The notes below the pieces were generated by a model. That model saw only the letters and a program-made list of their open reading frames with translations. It was not told the origin of the DNA and searched no databases. This document shows, one piece after another, positions 1 to 7,522 of a DNA stretch of 61,371 bases. Positions within the stretch are counted from its first letter, which is position 1; the number at the start of each line of letters is the position of its first letter. The DNA comes from an uncultured Methanomicrobiales archaeon (GTDB taxonomy: Archaea > Halobacteriota > Methanomicrobia > Methanomicrobiales > Methanospirillaceae): NCBI GenBank assembly GCA_903926075.1, contig CAIYHQ010000069.1, positions 1 through 61,371 of the forward strand. The letters are read 5' to 3'. Made by a program: the position numbers and the translations under genes.

Positions 1-603
1 GAGATACTTCCTGCCTGCTACCTCCCGCCTGCAGCACGCGGTGATATTCCCCATATCGTTGCAAATGGCGGGGTGAGAGTTATCTGTCTCATCGACGGAG
101 TCTTCTTCCAGGAGTGTGCCGTAGGTCACAGAGAGATCCTTGCCGCGATTAAAAACGGAGTAACAGTATTCGGGTCTTCAAGTATGGGAGCTCTCCGGGC
201 TTCGGAACTTGACACACTCGGCATGAAGGGGATAGGGGAGATCTACAGGAGGTATAAAACCGGTGAAATTATATCAGACGATGAAGTGGCACTCGTATAT
301 GACCCTGAAACATGGATTTCACTCTCTGTCCCGCTTGTTAATATCAGGTATACAATTGAAGAAGGAATAAAGGAAAAGGTCATATCTGAAGAATCGGGTA
401 TTATAATCCTTAAAGCCTCGCAGTCACTTTATTACCCTGAAAGGACGTATCAGCGGGTTCTTTCATTGATACAGGGGAAAATACCTCTGCCAGAGTTGGG
501 TAGGTTTCGCGAGTATACAAAAAAAGGTGGAAAAGACCTGAAAAGGATGGATGCAATCATGGCGATAAAAGCCGTCCGTGATTATCACCAGTCATTAGTT
601 TAA
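1..603 (+). CDS. tfuA: TfuA-family protein, 5' partial
   Basis: The frame is open from base 1 and its first residues (EILPACYLPPAARGDIPHIV) are typical TfuA core sequence. The GTG at 73 is therefore internal and the true start lies upstream of the window. The core continues with LIDGVFFQ and a GSSSMGALRASEL segment, the TfuA hallmark. In methanogens TfuA works with YcaO to convert a glycine of McrA, the methyl-coenzyme M reductase alpha subunit, to thioglycine; ycaO is usually the upstream neighbour and may lie just outside. Its stop overlaps by 4 nt the end of the convergent Ncs6/TtuA-like gene, head of a sulfur-carrier operon. Family assignment is firm; the McrA role is inferred from family knowledge. 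Confidence 0.85.
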   Translation, partial: EILPACYLPPAARGDIPHIVANGGVRVICLIDGVFFQECAVGHREILAAIKNGVTVFGSSSMGALRASELDTLGMKGIGEIYRRYKTGEIISDDEVALVYDPETWISLSVPLVNIRYTIEEGIKEKVISEESGIIILKASQSLYYPERTYQRVLSLIQGKIPLPELGRFREYTKKGGKDLKRMDAIMAIKAVRDYHQSLV

Positions 604-1415
604 TTCTTAATTCTGTTTGACCAGAGCGATTCCTGAAACCGGATTAATCTCAGGAGTGATCCAGGGTGTTTATATTCAAGACTGTTTAATAGAGACCTTA
701 CCTCATTTCTGACAGCAGAGGCTGCGTAAGGACATGGCGGGAGTATTGAATAAGAACCTGTGAGCATGGCGTATAATGTTACTTCCCTTTCATGGAGAAG
801 ACGAAGTGGTTTAACCCGTGGAATAAGCCCTTCACGTTTTTTTTCCGGGTTTCTCATGAGTTTTTGGCCGTCACCACGCAATATATTCATTAAGATTGAC
901 TGGGCTTCATCATCGAGACAGTGGCCGGTTGCAACAGAGTCTGCACCCAGTAAACCCGCCCCCTCTTCTAGTGCTTTTCTCCGCATGGGCCCGCATATTG
1001 CACATGCCCTGCCACAATTATTTTTCACTGCGTCATCAAGGGTCTTAGAAAAAAGGTTCGAGAAGGAGAGAATTGTATGTTCAAATGCATGCTTATTAGC
1101 GAGTGTGACCGCCGCTTCAATGCATGCATCACGGTAACCCATAATTCCTTCATCGATAGTGAGAGCCGTAATAGAGAATACTGGATTTATTTTCTGGTAC
1201 CTTGCAAACAACTCGAGGAGGGCAGAACTGTCTTTACCGCCCGAGAAAGCGATTATGACTCTTTTGTATCCGGCAACAGACAGGCGTGAAAACTCATTAA
1301 AGACCCGGGATTCAATATCAGAGATGAAATGCGAGCTGCAGAGATGTCTCTTATTGTCATGTGAAGTGAAGACATGGGCGAGTCCACATACATCGCAATG
1401 GTGAAAAGCACACAC
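600..1415 (-). CDS. Ncs6/TtuA-type tRNA 2-thiolation-like ATP pyrophosphatase
   Basis: A 271-residue member of the TtuA/Ncs6 (NcsA) family, which adenylates a substrate uridine and inserts sulfur from a thiocarboxylated ubiquitin-like carrier. An N-terminal zinc finger is visible (C7, C10, C26, H29), then the PP-loop SGGKDS at 58-63. Cys138, Cys141 and Cys228 sit at the spacing of the three [4Fe-4S] ligands of TtuA. It ends about 40 residues after Cys228 and lacks the C-terminal zinc finger of full-length family members. The GTG start at 1415 directly follows the stop of the ubiquitin-like gene, so the two are translationally coupled. The target may be tRNA, or the gene may serve the convergent tfuA. 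Confidence 0.82.
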   Translation of the reverse strand: MCAFHHCDVCGLAHVFTSHDNKRHLCSSHFISDIESRVFNEFSRLSVAGYKRVIIAFSGGKDSSALLELFARYQKINPVFSITALTIDEGIMGYRDACIEAAVTLANKHAFEHTILSFSNLFSKTLDDAVKNNCGRACAICGPMRRKALEEGAGLLGADSVATGHCLDDEAQSILMNILRGDGQKLMRNPEKKREGLIPRVKPLRLLHEREVTLYAMLTGSYSILPPCPYAASAVRNEVRSLLNSLEYKHPGSLLRLIRFQESLWSNRIKN

Positions 1416-1613
1416 TTATCCACCGTGTACTACATCAATGACCCGGATACAGTCCTCTCCCGCGACCTCAAGATCATCAGGTACTATTTCTGAGTTTTTA
1501 GTGAGTATGACCTCATATGGGTTTATTGAATTCTCTATGAGGAGGTCACGCAGGCGGGACGGCCCGGGTCCGGTATCAATTATTGTCAAGTCTGGAAGAG
1601 AGAGGTGGACCAT
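1416..1613 (-). CDS. Ubiquitin-like MoaD/ThiS/SAMP sulfur carrier
   Basis: A 65-residue protein ending in Gly-Gly, the C-terminal signature of beta-grasp sulfur carriers (MoaD, ThiS, SAMP, TtuB). The glycine carboxylate is adenylated by an E1-like enzyme, converted to a thiocarboxylate and used as sulfur donor, or joined to lysines. The ATG at 1613 abuts the TAA of the preceding gene, and its own TAA abuts the GTG of the Ncs6/TtuA-like gene, so the three are one operon. No E1-like gene is visible nearby. Carrier assignment is strong from size, GG end and context; the client pathway is inferred. Confidence 0.8.
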   Translation of the reverse strand: MVHLSLPDLTIIDTGPGPSRLRDLLIENSINPYEVILTKNSEIVPDDLEVAGEDCIRVIDVVHGG

Positions 1614-1958
1614 TTAATCACATTCTACCTGTGCAGCATATATCCGTCCGACCCTCTTTGCTTCAACATCACCAAGTCTTGTGCGTATTACAGAGATGAG
1701 GGCATCGGCATATTCAGGGTTAAGGCAGTGAAGACTTTCAGACCCATCTTCGATAAGAGAGAACAGATATATGAGTTCATCATCTGAAAGCGTAGATATC
1801 CGGGATTTAAAGTCAATGCAGTCAGATGAGTAATGATTCGCAACAGGAGGAAGAATTGAGCGGTATGAAACTCCGGATGAACTGCAGGACTCTCCTTTGA
1901 ACTCTGGTGCTGCGCGGATTAAAATTTCAATATCTTTTTCTGAGAGAGCCCTAACCAT
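1614..1958 (-). CDS. Uncharacterized protein of the sulfur-carrier operon
   Basis: I do not recognise this 114-residue acidic protein. I chose the ATG at 1958 because a GGAGAG Shine-Dalgarno lies 7 nt upstream, and because this start overlaps the upstream regulator's stop by only 8 nt; longer versions would run further back into that gene. It has two predicted helical parts (LSEKDIEILIRAAPEF and TLSDDELIYLFSLIEDG) and a C-terminal arginine-containing helix. There is no membrane segment and no metal motif. It sits between an HTH regulator and the ubiquitin-like carrier with no spacing, so it most likely takes part in the same process, perhaps as an adaptor or substrate. Confidence 0.6.
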   Translation of the reverse strand: MVRALSEKDIEILIRAAPEFKGESCSSSGVSYRSILPPVANHYSSDCIDFKSRISTLSDDELIYLFSLIEDGSESLHCLNPEYADALISVIRTRLGDVEAKRVGRIYAAQVECD

Positions 1959-2310
1959 TTTGTATCTCTCCATCTGTCTCAAAACATGTTTTATTATCAT
2001 TATCCGGAGAACAAGCGCCGGTTCCACCCCTTATCATCCTGCATATCTCGCAGATCCGTGGTGCCGGGTCCAGAACCCTGCCCTCCTTCATATCTTTTGC
2101 AAGTTTTCTTGTGGCGACCATTATCTCATCATCAAATACTACCCGGTATCCACGCTTCTTTGAGCGATACTGGGAAACTGCCGAAGGTGCAATACCCAGT
2201 AACTTCGCTGAATCCAGTTGAGATACGTCGAGATTTATCAGTTCAAGTGCAAGTGCCGAACGGATGGCAGGTAAAATTTCCCAGACTACCTCCTGACAGG
2301 GAAGCTTCAT
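1951..2310 (-). CDS. HTH transcriptional regulator (COG2522-like)
   Basis: A 119-residue protein with a helix-turn-helix near residues 28-55 (SQLDSAKLLGIAPSAVSQY), followed by a basic stretch and a Cys-rich C-terminus (CEICRMIRGGTGAC plus one further Cys) that could bind metal or an FeS cluster. This matches a small archaeal regulator family with an XRE-like fold. It is the first gene of the four-gene sulfur-transfer operon and is divergent from nadA, so it may regulate either from the 2311-2434 intergenic region. The ligand is unknown. Confidence 0.72.
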   Translation of the reverse strand: MKLPCQEVVWEILPAIRSALALELINLDVSQLDSAKLLGIAPSAVSQYRSKKRGYRVVFDDEIMVATRKLAKDMKEGRVLDPAPRICEICRMIRGGTGACSPDNDNKTCFETDGEIQNG

Positions 2311-2434
2311 TCTGTATATTCTTTCTCCTTTCAGGGTTATCTAATATGATATTCAAACTGCAAAAAATCTGAAAAGTACAGATTGAAAGGTTTATGAGAG
2401 ACAAGAGATCAAAGAATGTGATAAGTAGAAAGGC
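2311..2434. promoter_or_regulatory. Divergent promoter region, HTH operon / nadA
   Basis: This 124-nt AT-rich gap separates the HTH-led operon (minus) from nadA (plus). An AAAGGTTTATGAG element near 2385-2397 is a plausible BRE/TATA for nadA, about 40 nt ahead of its ATG. The regulator probably binds here, but no clear operator palindrome is visible. Confidence 0.35.
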
Positions 2435-3313
2435 ATGGCAACTATGAAGGACTGTACTATCCTAGCACACAATTACGTAAACTATGATGTCCAGATGATG
2501 GCATCATTTACAGGCGACAGTCTTGAACTCGCAAAAGCTGCAATAGCTGCAGAGAGTGACTGCATCGTCCTTGCCGGAGTTGATTTCATGGCAGAGGTCG
2601 CAGCTATACTGAACCCTGATAAAGTTATCATCTCTCCTGACCGAGCTTCCCTATGTGCAATGGCGCTTAGGGTTTCACCAGAAGCAATATTAAACGCGAG
2701 AAAGGAATACCCCGGCGCTGCAGTTGTCACATATATCAATTCATCAGCTACAGTGAAAGCAGTTTCAGATATAATTTGCACATCCTCAAATGCAGTAAAG
2801 GTTGTTGAAAGCCTGGATGAAGAAGAAGTCATATTTGTACCTGACCGGAACCTTGCAGCATTTGTTGCAAAACATACTGAAAAAAAAATTATTCCCATCC
2901 CTGTAGACGGTTGCTGCCCGGTTCATCATGCAATCTCGCCCGCGGATATCCTTTTTCAAAAAATGAGGTTTCCTGAATCAATTGTCATAGTCCATCCCGA
3001 GACAACACCTGAAGTCCAGAAACTTGCTGATTATGTAGGATCAACATCGCAGATTCTTAGATGGGTAAACGAACTTCCTGATACAATGATGATAATTGGT
3101 ACTGAGATCGGTATTATCGAAAGGATGCAGAAAGACCACCCAGAGAAGATGATTGTGCCTGGAGCCAGACATTCATTCTGTCCTGACATGAAGATGATCA
3201 CAGTTGAGAAGGTGCAAAAAGCACTTAAATCAAAGTCTCCGGTAGTTTCAGTCCCTCCTGGTGTAAGGGAAGGTGCAAAAAGAGCACTTGAAAGAATGCT
3301 TGAAGTAAGTTAA
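2435..3313 (+). CDS. nadA: Quinolinate synthase NadA
   Basis: Quinolinate synthase condenses iminoaspartate with dihydroxyacetone phosphate to form quinolinate in NAD biosynthesis. The 292-residue protein shows AHNYVNYDVQ near the N-terminus, the GDSLELAKAA segment, GVDFMAE, and three cysteines at the spacing of the family's [4Fe-4S] ligands: Cys74, Cys160 or Cys161 (within GCCPVHH) and Cys249 (HSFCPDMKM). The length is normal for an archaeal NadA. Its usual partners nadB (or aspartate dehydrogenase) and nadC are not in the window, so the gene stands alone, divergent from the sulfur-transfer operon. Confidence 0.93.
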   Translation: MATMKDCTILAHNYVNYDVQMMASFTGDSLELAKAAIAAESDCIVLAGVDFMAEVAAILNPDKVIISPDRASLCAMALRVSPEAILNARKEYPGAAVVTYINSSATVKAVSDIICTSSNAVKVVESLDEEEVIFVPDRNLAAFVAKHTEKKIIPIPVDGCCPVHHAISPADILFQKMRFPESIVIVHPETTPEVQKLADYVGSTSQILRWVNELPDTMMIIGTEIGIIERMQKDHPEKMIVPGARHSFCPDMKMITVEKVQKALKSKSPVVSVPPGVREGAKRALERMLEVS

Positions 3314-3446
3314 ATATTATATTTTTACCTATTGAATTTGGAAAGATCAAGTTCGGATTTTAATCCCCGGATACTCGCAAATCGGCATTACATAATAAGA
3401 TAAGATCTTATTGTAGCGCTCTCGTTTCAAATAAGACAAAAATATC

Positions 3447-4136
3447 TTAAAATTGATGTTGAAAATAACCAGAACCAGAAAACAAGCTTTGCGAAATTGG
3501 CTGTATATGGAACTGGTCCTGCGGGGCCTGACCTAACAATGCAGCCTGAACTGATACTGTGGGCTCATTTATAATAGCGGTAGATACTCCTGAACCAGTT
3601 CCAACAGCATTATTTAGAAGATAAGGGGGACTTAAAATTAAATTGGTAGCAGTAACCTGAATTTGGGGAGTACTCCCAATTAATATTTGGGGATTATTTC
3701 CGGTTAATCCAGATGACCCTGAGTTCGTGGAAGTGATTGTTTCCCATAAATTGTTAGGTGTTTCAGATTTTGTTCCGGTGTTTTCGGGACTATTTAACTT
3801 TAAGTCTGTTTCCTGACTTTTTTGAGTTGAAGAAGTTGACTGGATTTTTTGGGTCGTCGTTGGAGTTGTAGTAATTTTCAATCGTGTCCCTGGACTTGTT
3901 GTGTTGTGGACAGTAATATAGCCGGAAATTGATTGATTTGATGTAAATTTGGAAAGATTATCTGATCTGTTTTGAATGCCCTTAATGGAACTGTTCGCAC
4001 ATTGAGTATTTTTTTGCTTAATTATCGTAATATTGTGTTGATTTAGAGATGCAGTGCAAACCATTGAAAAAAGTTGAATAAAAATAATCAAGATTAGAAT
4101 CGTTTTGATTAAATGGGATAGGTTTCTAATCCTCAT
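3447..4136 (-). CDS. Secreted Ser/Thr/Asn/Gln-rich protein with SGSGY C-terminus
   Basis: A 229-residue protein of no recognised family. Residues 9-30 form a hydrophobic signal peptide or anchor, followed by a low-complexity region rich in Thr, Ser, Asn and Gln with several N-glycosylation sequons. It ends in SGSGYFQHQF. A second window protein, ending near 44700 on the minus strand, has the same layout and a GSGYISHFTF segment, so the tail appears conserved. The upstream sequence holds a TATA-like CTTATATATC about 30 nt before the ATG, suggesting a nearly leaderless transcript. Probably a cell-surface or matrix protein. Confidence 0.6.
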   Translation of the reverse strand: MRIRNLSHLIKTILILIIFIQLFSMVCTASLNQHNITIIKQKNTQCANSSIKGIQNRSDNLSKFTSNQSISGYITVHNTTSPGTRLKITTTPTTTQKIQSTSSTQKSQETDLKLNSPENTGTKSETPNNLWETITSTNSGSSGLTGNNPQILIGSTPQIQVTATNLILSPPYLLNNAVGTGSGVSTAIINEPTVSVQAALLGQAPQDQFHIQPISQSLFSGSGYFQHQF

Positions 4137-4518
4137 ATATTTGTAATCGCATACGTATTAATATGATATATAAGTATCCATATAGGTATGCATAATCGAT
4201 GTAGAAGTAAAAATTTTTATAATATTCACTGCACAATTAAATTGGACCCTATTTTTCACTTGGTACATGTTTCCCTCCATTTGTAACATAAACTGCTGAC
4301 AGATCGGTTTTATCCGAGGAGATAGTTCTATTGTACTCGGTTGCTTTTATTTTGCATTATAACTTCACTTTCTGGTTTGTATTACAGAGTTAAATGTCTG
4401 AATGTAAAAAGTTTTTGACATAATGTCATCCGTATACCTATATTGGTTTACCAGGAATGGTTTTCGCTCGTAATTACTGCAAACGGTTAAATCCAATAGA
4501 AGAGAAGAATTAAGAGAG
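4137..4518. other. Intergenic region without a recognised gene
   Basis: These 382 nt between the divergent secreted protein and tRNA-Val hold no plausible ORF. The left end carries the TATA-like element of the minus-strand gene. A GGTTAAATCC element near 4483-4492 is a possible promoter for the tRNA. Nothing else stands out. Confidence 0.4.
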
Positions 4519-4591
4519 GGGCTCGTGGTCTAGTGGCTATGACGTCGCCCTTACACGGCGAAGACCGCCGGTTCGAATCCGGCCGGGCCCA
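4519..4591 (+). tRNA. tRNA-Val (anticodon TAC)
   Basis: The sequence folds as a full cloverleaf. The acceptor strand GGGCTCG (4519-4525) pairs with CGGGCCC (4584-4590) with one G-U. The anticodon stem TCGCC/GGCGA encloses loop CTTACAC, giving anticodon TAC. The T arm is GCCGG-TTCGAAT-CCGGC. The discriminator is A4591, CCA is not encoded, and there is no intron. Confidence 0.95.
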
Positions 4592-4700
4592 TTATTTTCT
4601 TTTAAACAGAAATATAATTAAAATATCAGTTATTTGTCGGTCTGCATAAGTCAGGTCTATCCTTTTATACAGAATCGAATCGAATAGGAGATGAATAATT

Positions 4701-5705
4701 ATGGATTCTTCTTACTCTGACGATATAATCAAAATCGAGCATCTGACAAAGATCTTTTCAAATAAAAAAATTGTAAAGGCCGTTGATGACATCAGCCTGT
4801 CAGTAAGACACGGTGAAATCTTCGGGCTGCTTGGCCCCAATGGGGCTGGAAAAAGTACTATTATCAGGATTCTAACCACTCTCCTCAAACCGACATCAGG
4901 AAAGGCTTACTTAAAAGAATATGATGTTACAAAGGAACCTGAAAAGATACGTTCACTAATAGGTGTATGTCCTCAAAATGGGACACTTGATATTGAACTC
5001 ACTGCATATGACAACCTTGAGTTCTATGGAAAACTATTGAATGTCGATGATTTATCCCTTGAACCCAGAATATGGGAGTTACTGGAGATGTCCAACCTGA
5101 AAGACAGGGCTCATCAACAGGTAAGAACTTTTTCGGGTGGGATGAAAAGAAAACTTGAGATAGTCAGGGCATTTATTCACAAACCACTGATCCTGTTCCT
5201 TGATGAGCCTACAATCGGACTTGACCCTGAATCCAGAAGGGAAGTTTGGGAACAGGTTTTAAACCTGAATACCCACAATACAACCATCATTCTTACTACC
5301 CATTATATGGATGAAGCTGAACGGTTATGCGACCGGATTGCTTTTGTAGACCAGGGGCGTCTCATCTCGCTCGACACCCCTGATAACCTGAAAAAAGCAC
5401 TTCCGTCAGGTGATCGTATTGAGATTGGCTTTACTGATTTAAGACCTGATCTCATTGCATCATTGCAGAATAATCCTTTAATCAGTTCAGTTGAAGTTAA
5501 AGGGAAGACATTGTGCATATTTTCAAAAAGTGGAAATAAAGTTCTCCCATCTCTCCTTACAACATTTGAACAGTATTCACACGAGATGCTTTCAATCACT
5601 ATCAGGTCACCAACTATTGAAGATGTTTTTATCTACCTTACCGGGAATAATCTTAGTAATTCGGGTGATAATTCTGGAATTAACGCTATAAGGGGTGCAA
5701 AATGA
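4701..5705 (+). CDS. ABC-2 type transporter ATP-binding protein (DrrA/CcmA-like)
   Basis: A 334-residue ATPase of the drug/polysaccharide export type. It has Walker A GPNGAGKST near residue 50, Q-loop CPQNG, signature FSGGMKRK, Walker B LILFLDEPTIGLDP and switch HYMDEAERLCD. A C-terminal region of about 90 residues follows, as in DrrA-like proteins. A GGAG ribosome site precedes the ATG by about 10 nt. Its last codons overlap the start of the permease by 4 nt (ATGA), so the two form one transporter. The substrate (drug, lipid or glycan) is not shown by sequence. Confidence 0.92.
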   Translation: MDSSYSDDIIKIEHLTKIFSNKKIVKAVDDISLSVRHGEIFGLLGPNGAGKSTIIRILTTLLKPTSGKAYLKEYDVTKEPEKIRSLIGVCPQNGTLDIELTAYDNLEFYGKLLNVDDLSLEPRIWELLEMSNLKDRAHQQVRTFSGGMKRKLEIVRAFIHKPLILFLDEPTIGLDPESRREVWEQVLNLNTHNTTIILTTHYMDEAERLCDRIAFVDQGRLISLDTPDNLKKALPSGDRIEIGFTDLRPDLIASLQNNPLISSVEVKGKTLCIFSKSGNKVLPSLLTTFEQYSHEMLSITIRSPTIEDVFIYLTGNNLSNSGDNSGINAIRGAK

Positions 5706-6793
5706 TAGGCAGAAGTGCAGTCGCAATTTTCAGACGCGACTTTAAAAAATTTCTTAGTAACCCGTATGTCATACTGATGACGCTTTTTATGCCAATCATG
5801 TACCTTGTTATCTTTGGAAATGCCATGGGAGGTACAATTACACACATCCCAATAGGAGTTTTACAGGAAGACCCTTACAACCTCGAAACCCCTCTTTTCA
5901 CCTCATCGCTTGAGGCGCTAAATTCTCTTCATAATAGTGATGACCCGGACCTCTTTACTATCACGACATATACCGATGAAAAAAGCGCGAAGAGTGATCT
6001 TTCCCAGGGACAGATAATGGGTGTTGTCGTATTCCCTTCAGTCCTTACCCCGGAACGGGTGGTCCGTCTCTATATTGATAGTTCAGAGTACGTGGTTCCT
6101 TCTTTGATCGAATCCGGAGTTCGCGGGGCAATAGGAAAAACCGGTTATCAGAACCCAATCGAAGTTACGAATATTTATGGGAAATTAGTCTACATCCAGT
6201 TTTTTGGTGTGGGTGTAATTGTTATGGCAATATTTATGACAACCATGATGGGTGGCGGAATAGCGTTAATTAAAGACAGGGAGATGGGAATTATTGAAGG
6301 ATACCTTGTAACTCCTGTAAAGCGCTCAAGCATCATCCTTGGGACCATCGGTAGTGGGACCGTGAAAGCATTTCTTGCTGGTTGTATTGTATTTTTTGTT
6401 GACATTTTAATAGCAGGTATTACAATCAGAAACCCTGAGGACTATCTTCTAGTTTTCCTTGTTCTCTTTATCACGAGCATAGGAATAACAAGCCTTGTAG
6501 TCTCATTTGCCTCAAGGTTCTCAAACCAGCAGGAGTATGCATCTACCGTTGCATTCATGAATTTAATTCTCTTCATGACGAGCGGAGCTTTTTATCCGGT
6601 AATCGGAATGCCGTACTGGTTAAAGTGGATATCAGTTGTAAACCCAGAGGCATATGCTGTGCATGCCCTAAGGAGTATCATTTTACGAAGTCAGGGGGTT
6701 AGTGTAATTGGCATCGATCTTCTGGCCCTCACTCTGTTCTCTTCACTTGCAATTATTATCGGTATCGTAAGTTACAGGAGAACCCTTGAGTAA
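5702..6793 (+). CDS. ABC-2 type transporter permease
   Basis: A 363-residue membrane protein of the ABC-2 family: one N-terminal transmembrane segment near 25-45, an extracytoplasmic domain of about 130 residues, then five C-terminal membrane helices from about residue 165. The phrase DREMGIIEGYLVTPVKRSSIILG before the second helix is the conserved ABC-2 cytoplasmic loop. It is translationally coupled to the preceding ATPase. A run of ten or more T follows the stop codon and likely ends the transcript. Confidence 0.9.
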   Translation: MIGRSAVAIFRRDFKKFLSNPYVILMTLFMPIMYLVIFGNAMGGTITHIPIGVLQEDPYNLETPLFTSSLEALNSLHNSDDPDLFTITTYTDEKSAKSDLSQGQIMGVVVFPSVLTPERVVRLYIDSSEYVVPSLIESGVRGAIGKTGYQNPIEVTNIYGKLVYIQFFGVGVIVMAIFMTTMMGGGIALIKDREMGIIEGYLVTPVKRSSIILGTIGSGTVKAFLAGCIVFFVDILIAGITIRNPEDYLLVFLVLFITSIGITSLVVSFASRFSNQQEYASTVAFMNLILFMTSGAFYPVIGMPYWLKWISVVNPEAYAVHALRSIILRSQGVSVIGIDLLALTLFSSLAIIIGIVSYRRTLE

Positions 6794-6820
6794 CATTATT
6801 TTTTTTTTGTGAATTCTGAC
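6794..6820 (+). terminator. T-rich terminator after ABC-2 operon
   Basis: A long T tract immediately follows the permease stop codon, as expected of archaeal intrinsic termination. No stem-loop is needed or seen. Confidence 0.5.
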
Positions 6821-6907
6821 TGTTATTTTGTTTTCTTCCCTCTGTGCCAGTTAGAGGGAGGACTTCCCTGGTTCAGTGGTTGAATGGACAATTTCGCATT
6901 TTAAAAT

Positions 6908-7408
6908 TTACTTATTGCCAATTGCATCAAGATTTACAAGTTTCTCGATTATCTTCTGGACATCTATCCAGATCATCAGGTCCTTTTCTGCCCCGATGTC
7001 TTTTTGCTTTTTGTCGACATCGTCTTTTTTTAGTTTGATAATTCCTTTAATAAACTCATTTACATTTGCCATACCTGTATCCATCTGCTGGACGTCAGAG
7101 TTATCCACCTGGAGAACACTCTGGACATCATCAACAATAATTCCGAGATTCGATCCATTGGCTGCTTCCGGGACAAGTACAATAATATTCTTTCCTTTCT
7201 CTTCTGAATCCCTTCGGATACCAAGAAGGTTTGTTATATTGAGAATGGTCGTAATCTCGCCACGCAGATTTATGATTCCAGCTATATATTCCGGTGCCCT
7301 TGGGATAGGGGTTATTGGCATCATCTCGACTATCTCGCGGCTGAGTTGAATATCCATTGCGTAACGCTCCCCTCCAATTTCAAAAGCGACTACATCATTT
7401 GTTGCCAT
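6908..7408 (-). CDS. cheW: CheW-like chemotaxis coupling protein
   Basis: A 166-residue CheW-domain protein. It shows the opening VVAFEIGGERYAMDI, the IPRAPEYIAGIINLRGEI motif typical of CheW, and LGIIVDDVQSVLQV. CheW links methyl-accepting receptors to the CheA kinase. No cheA, cheY or receptor gene lies in the window, so this is a stand-alone copy. The C-terminal third after about residue 130 is Lys/Asp-rich and somewhat longer than a minimal CheW. Confidence 0.9.
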   Translation of the reverse strand: MATNDVVAFEIGGERYAMDIQLSREIVEMMPITPIPRAPEYIAGIINLRGEITTILNITNLLGIRRDSEEKGKNIIVLVPEAANGSNLGIIVDDVQSVLQVDNSDVQQMDTGMANVNEFIKGIIKLKKDDVDKKQKDIGAEKDLMIWIDVQKIIEKLVNLDAIGNK

Positions 7409-7522
7409 TTTTTCAGTCTCCTGTTTATATCTGATATACCATTTTACATCATGTTCATTTTAAAGTTATGCAGCTTTCAAGTACGTTTTTACAATTCAAT
7501 TGTTGATGCCGATAAAAATAAG

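Noticed and set aside
3400-3411. 12-bp palindrome ATAAGATCTTAT between nadA and the secreted protein
   Set aside because: Too short and AT-rich to separate from chance; the intervening genes are convergent, so an operator is unlikely.
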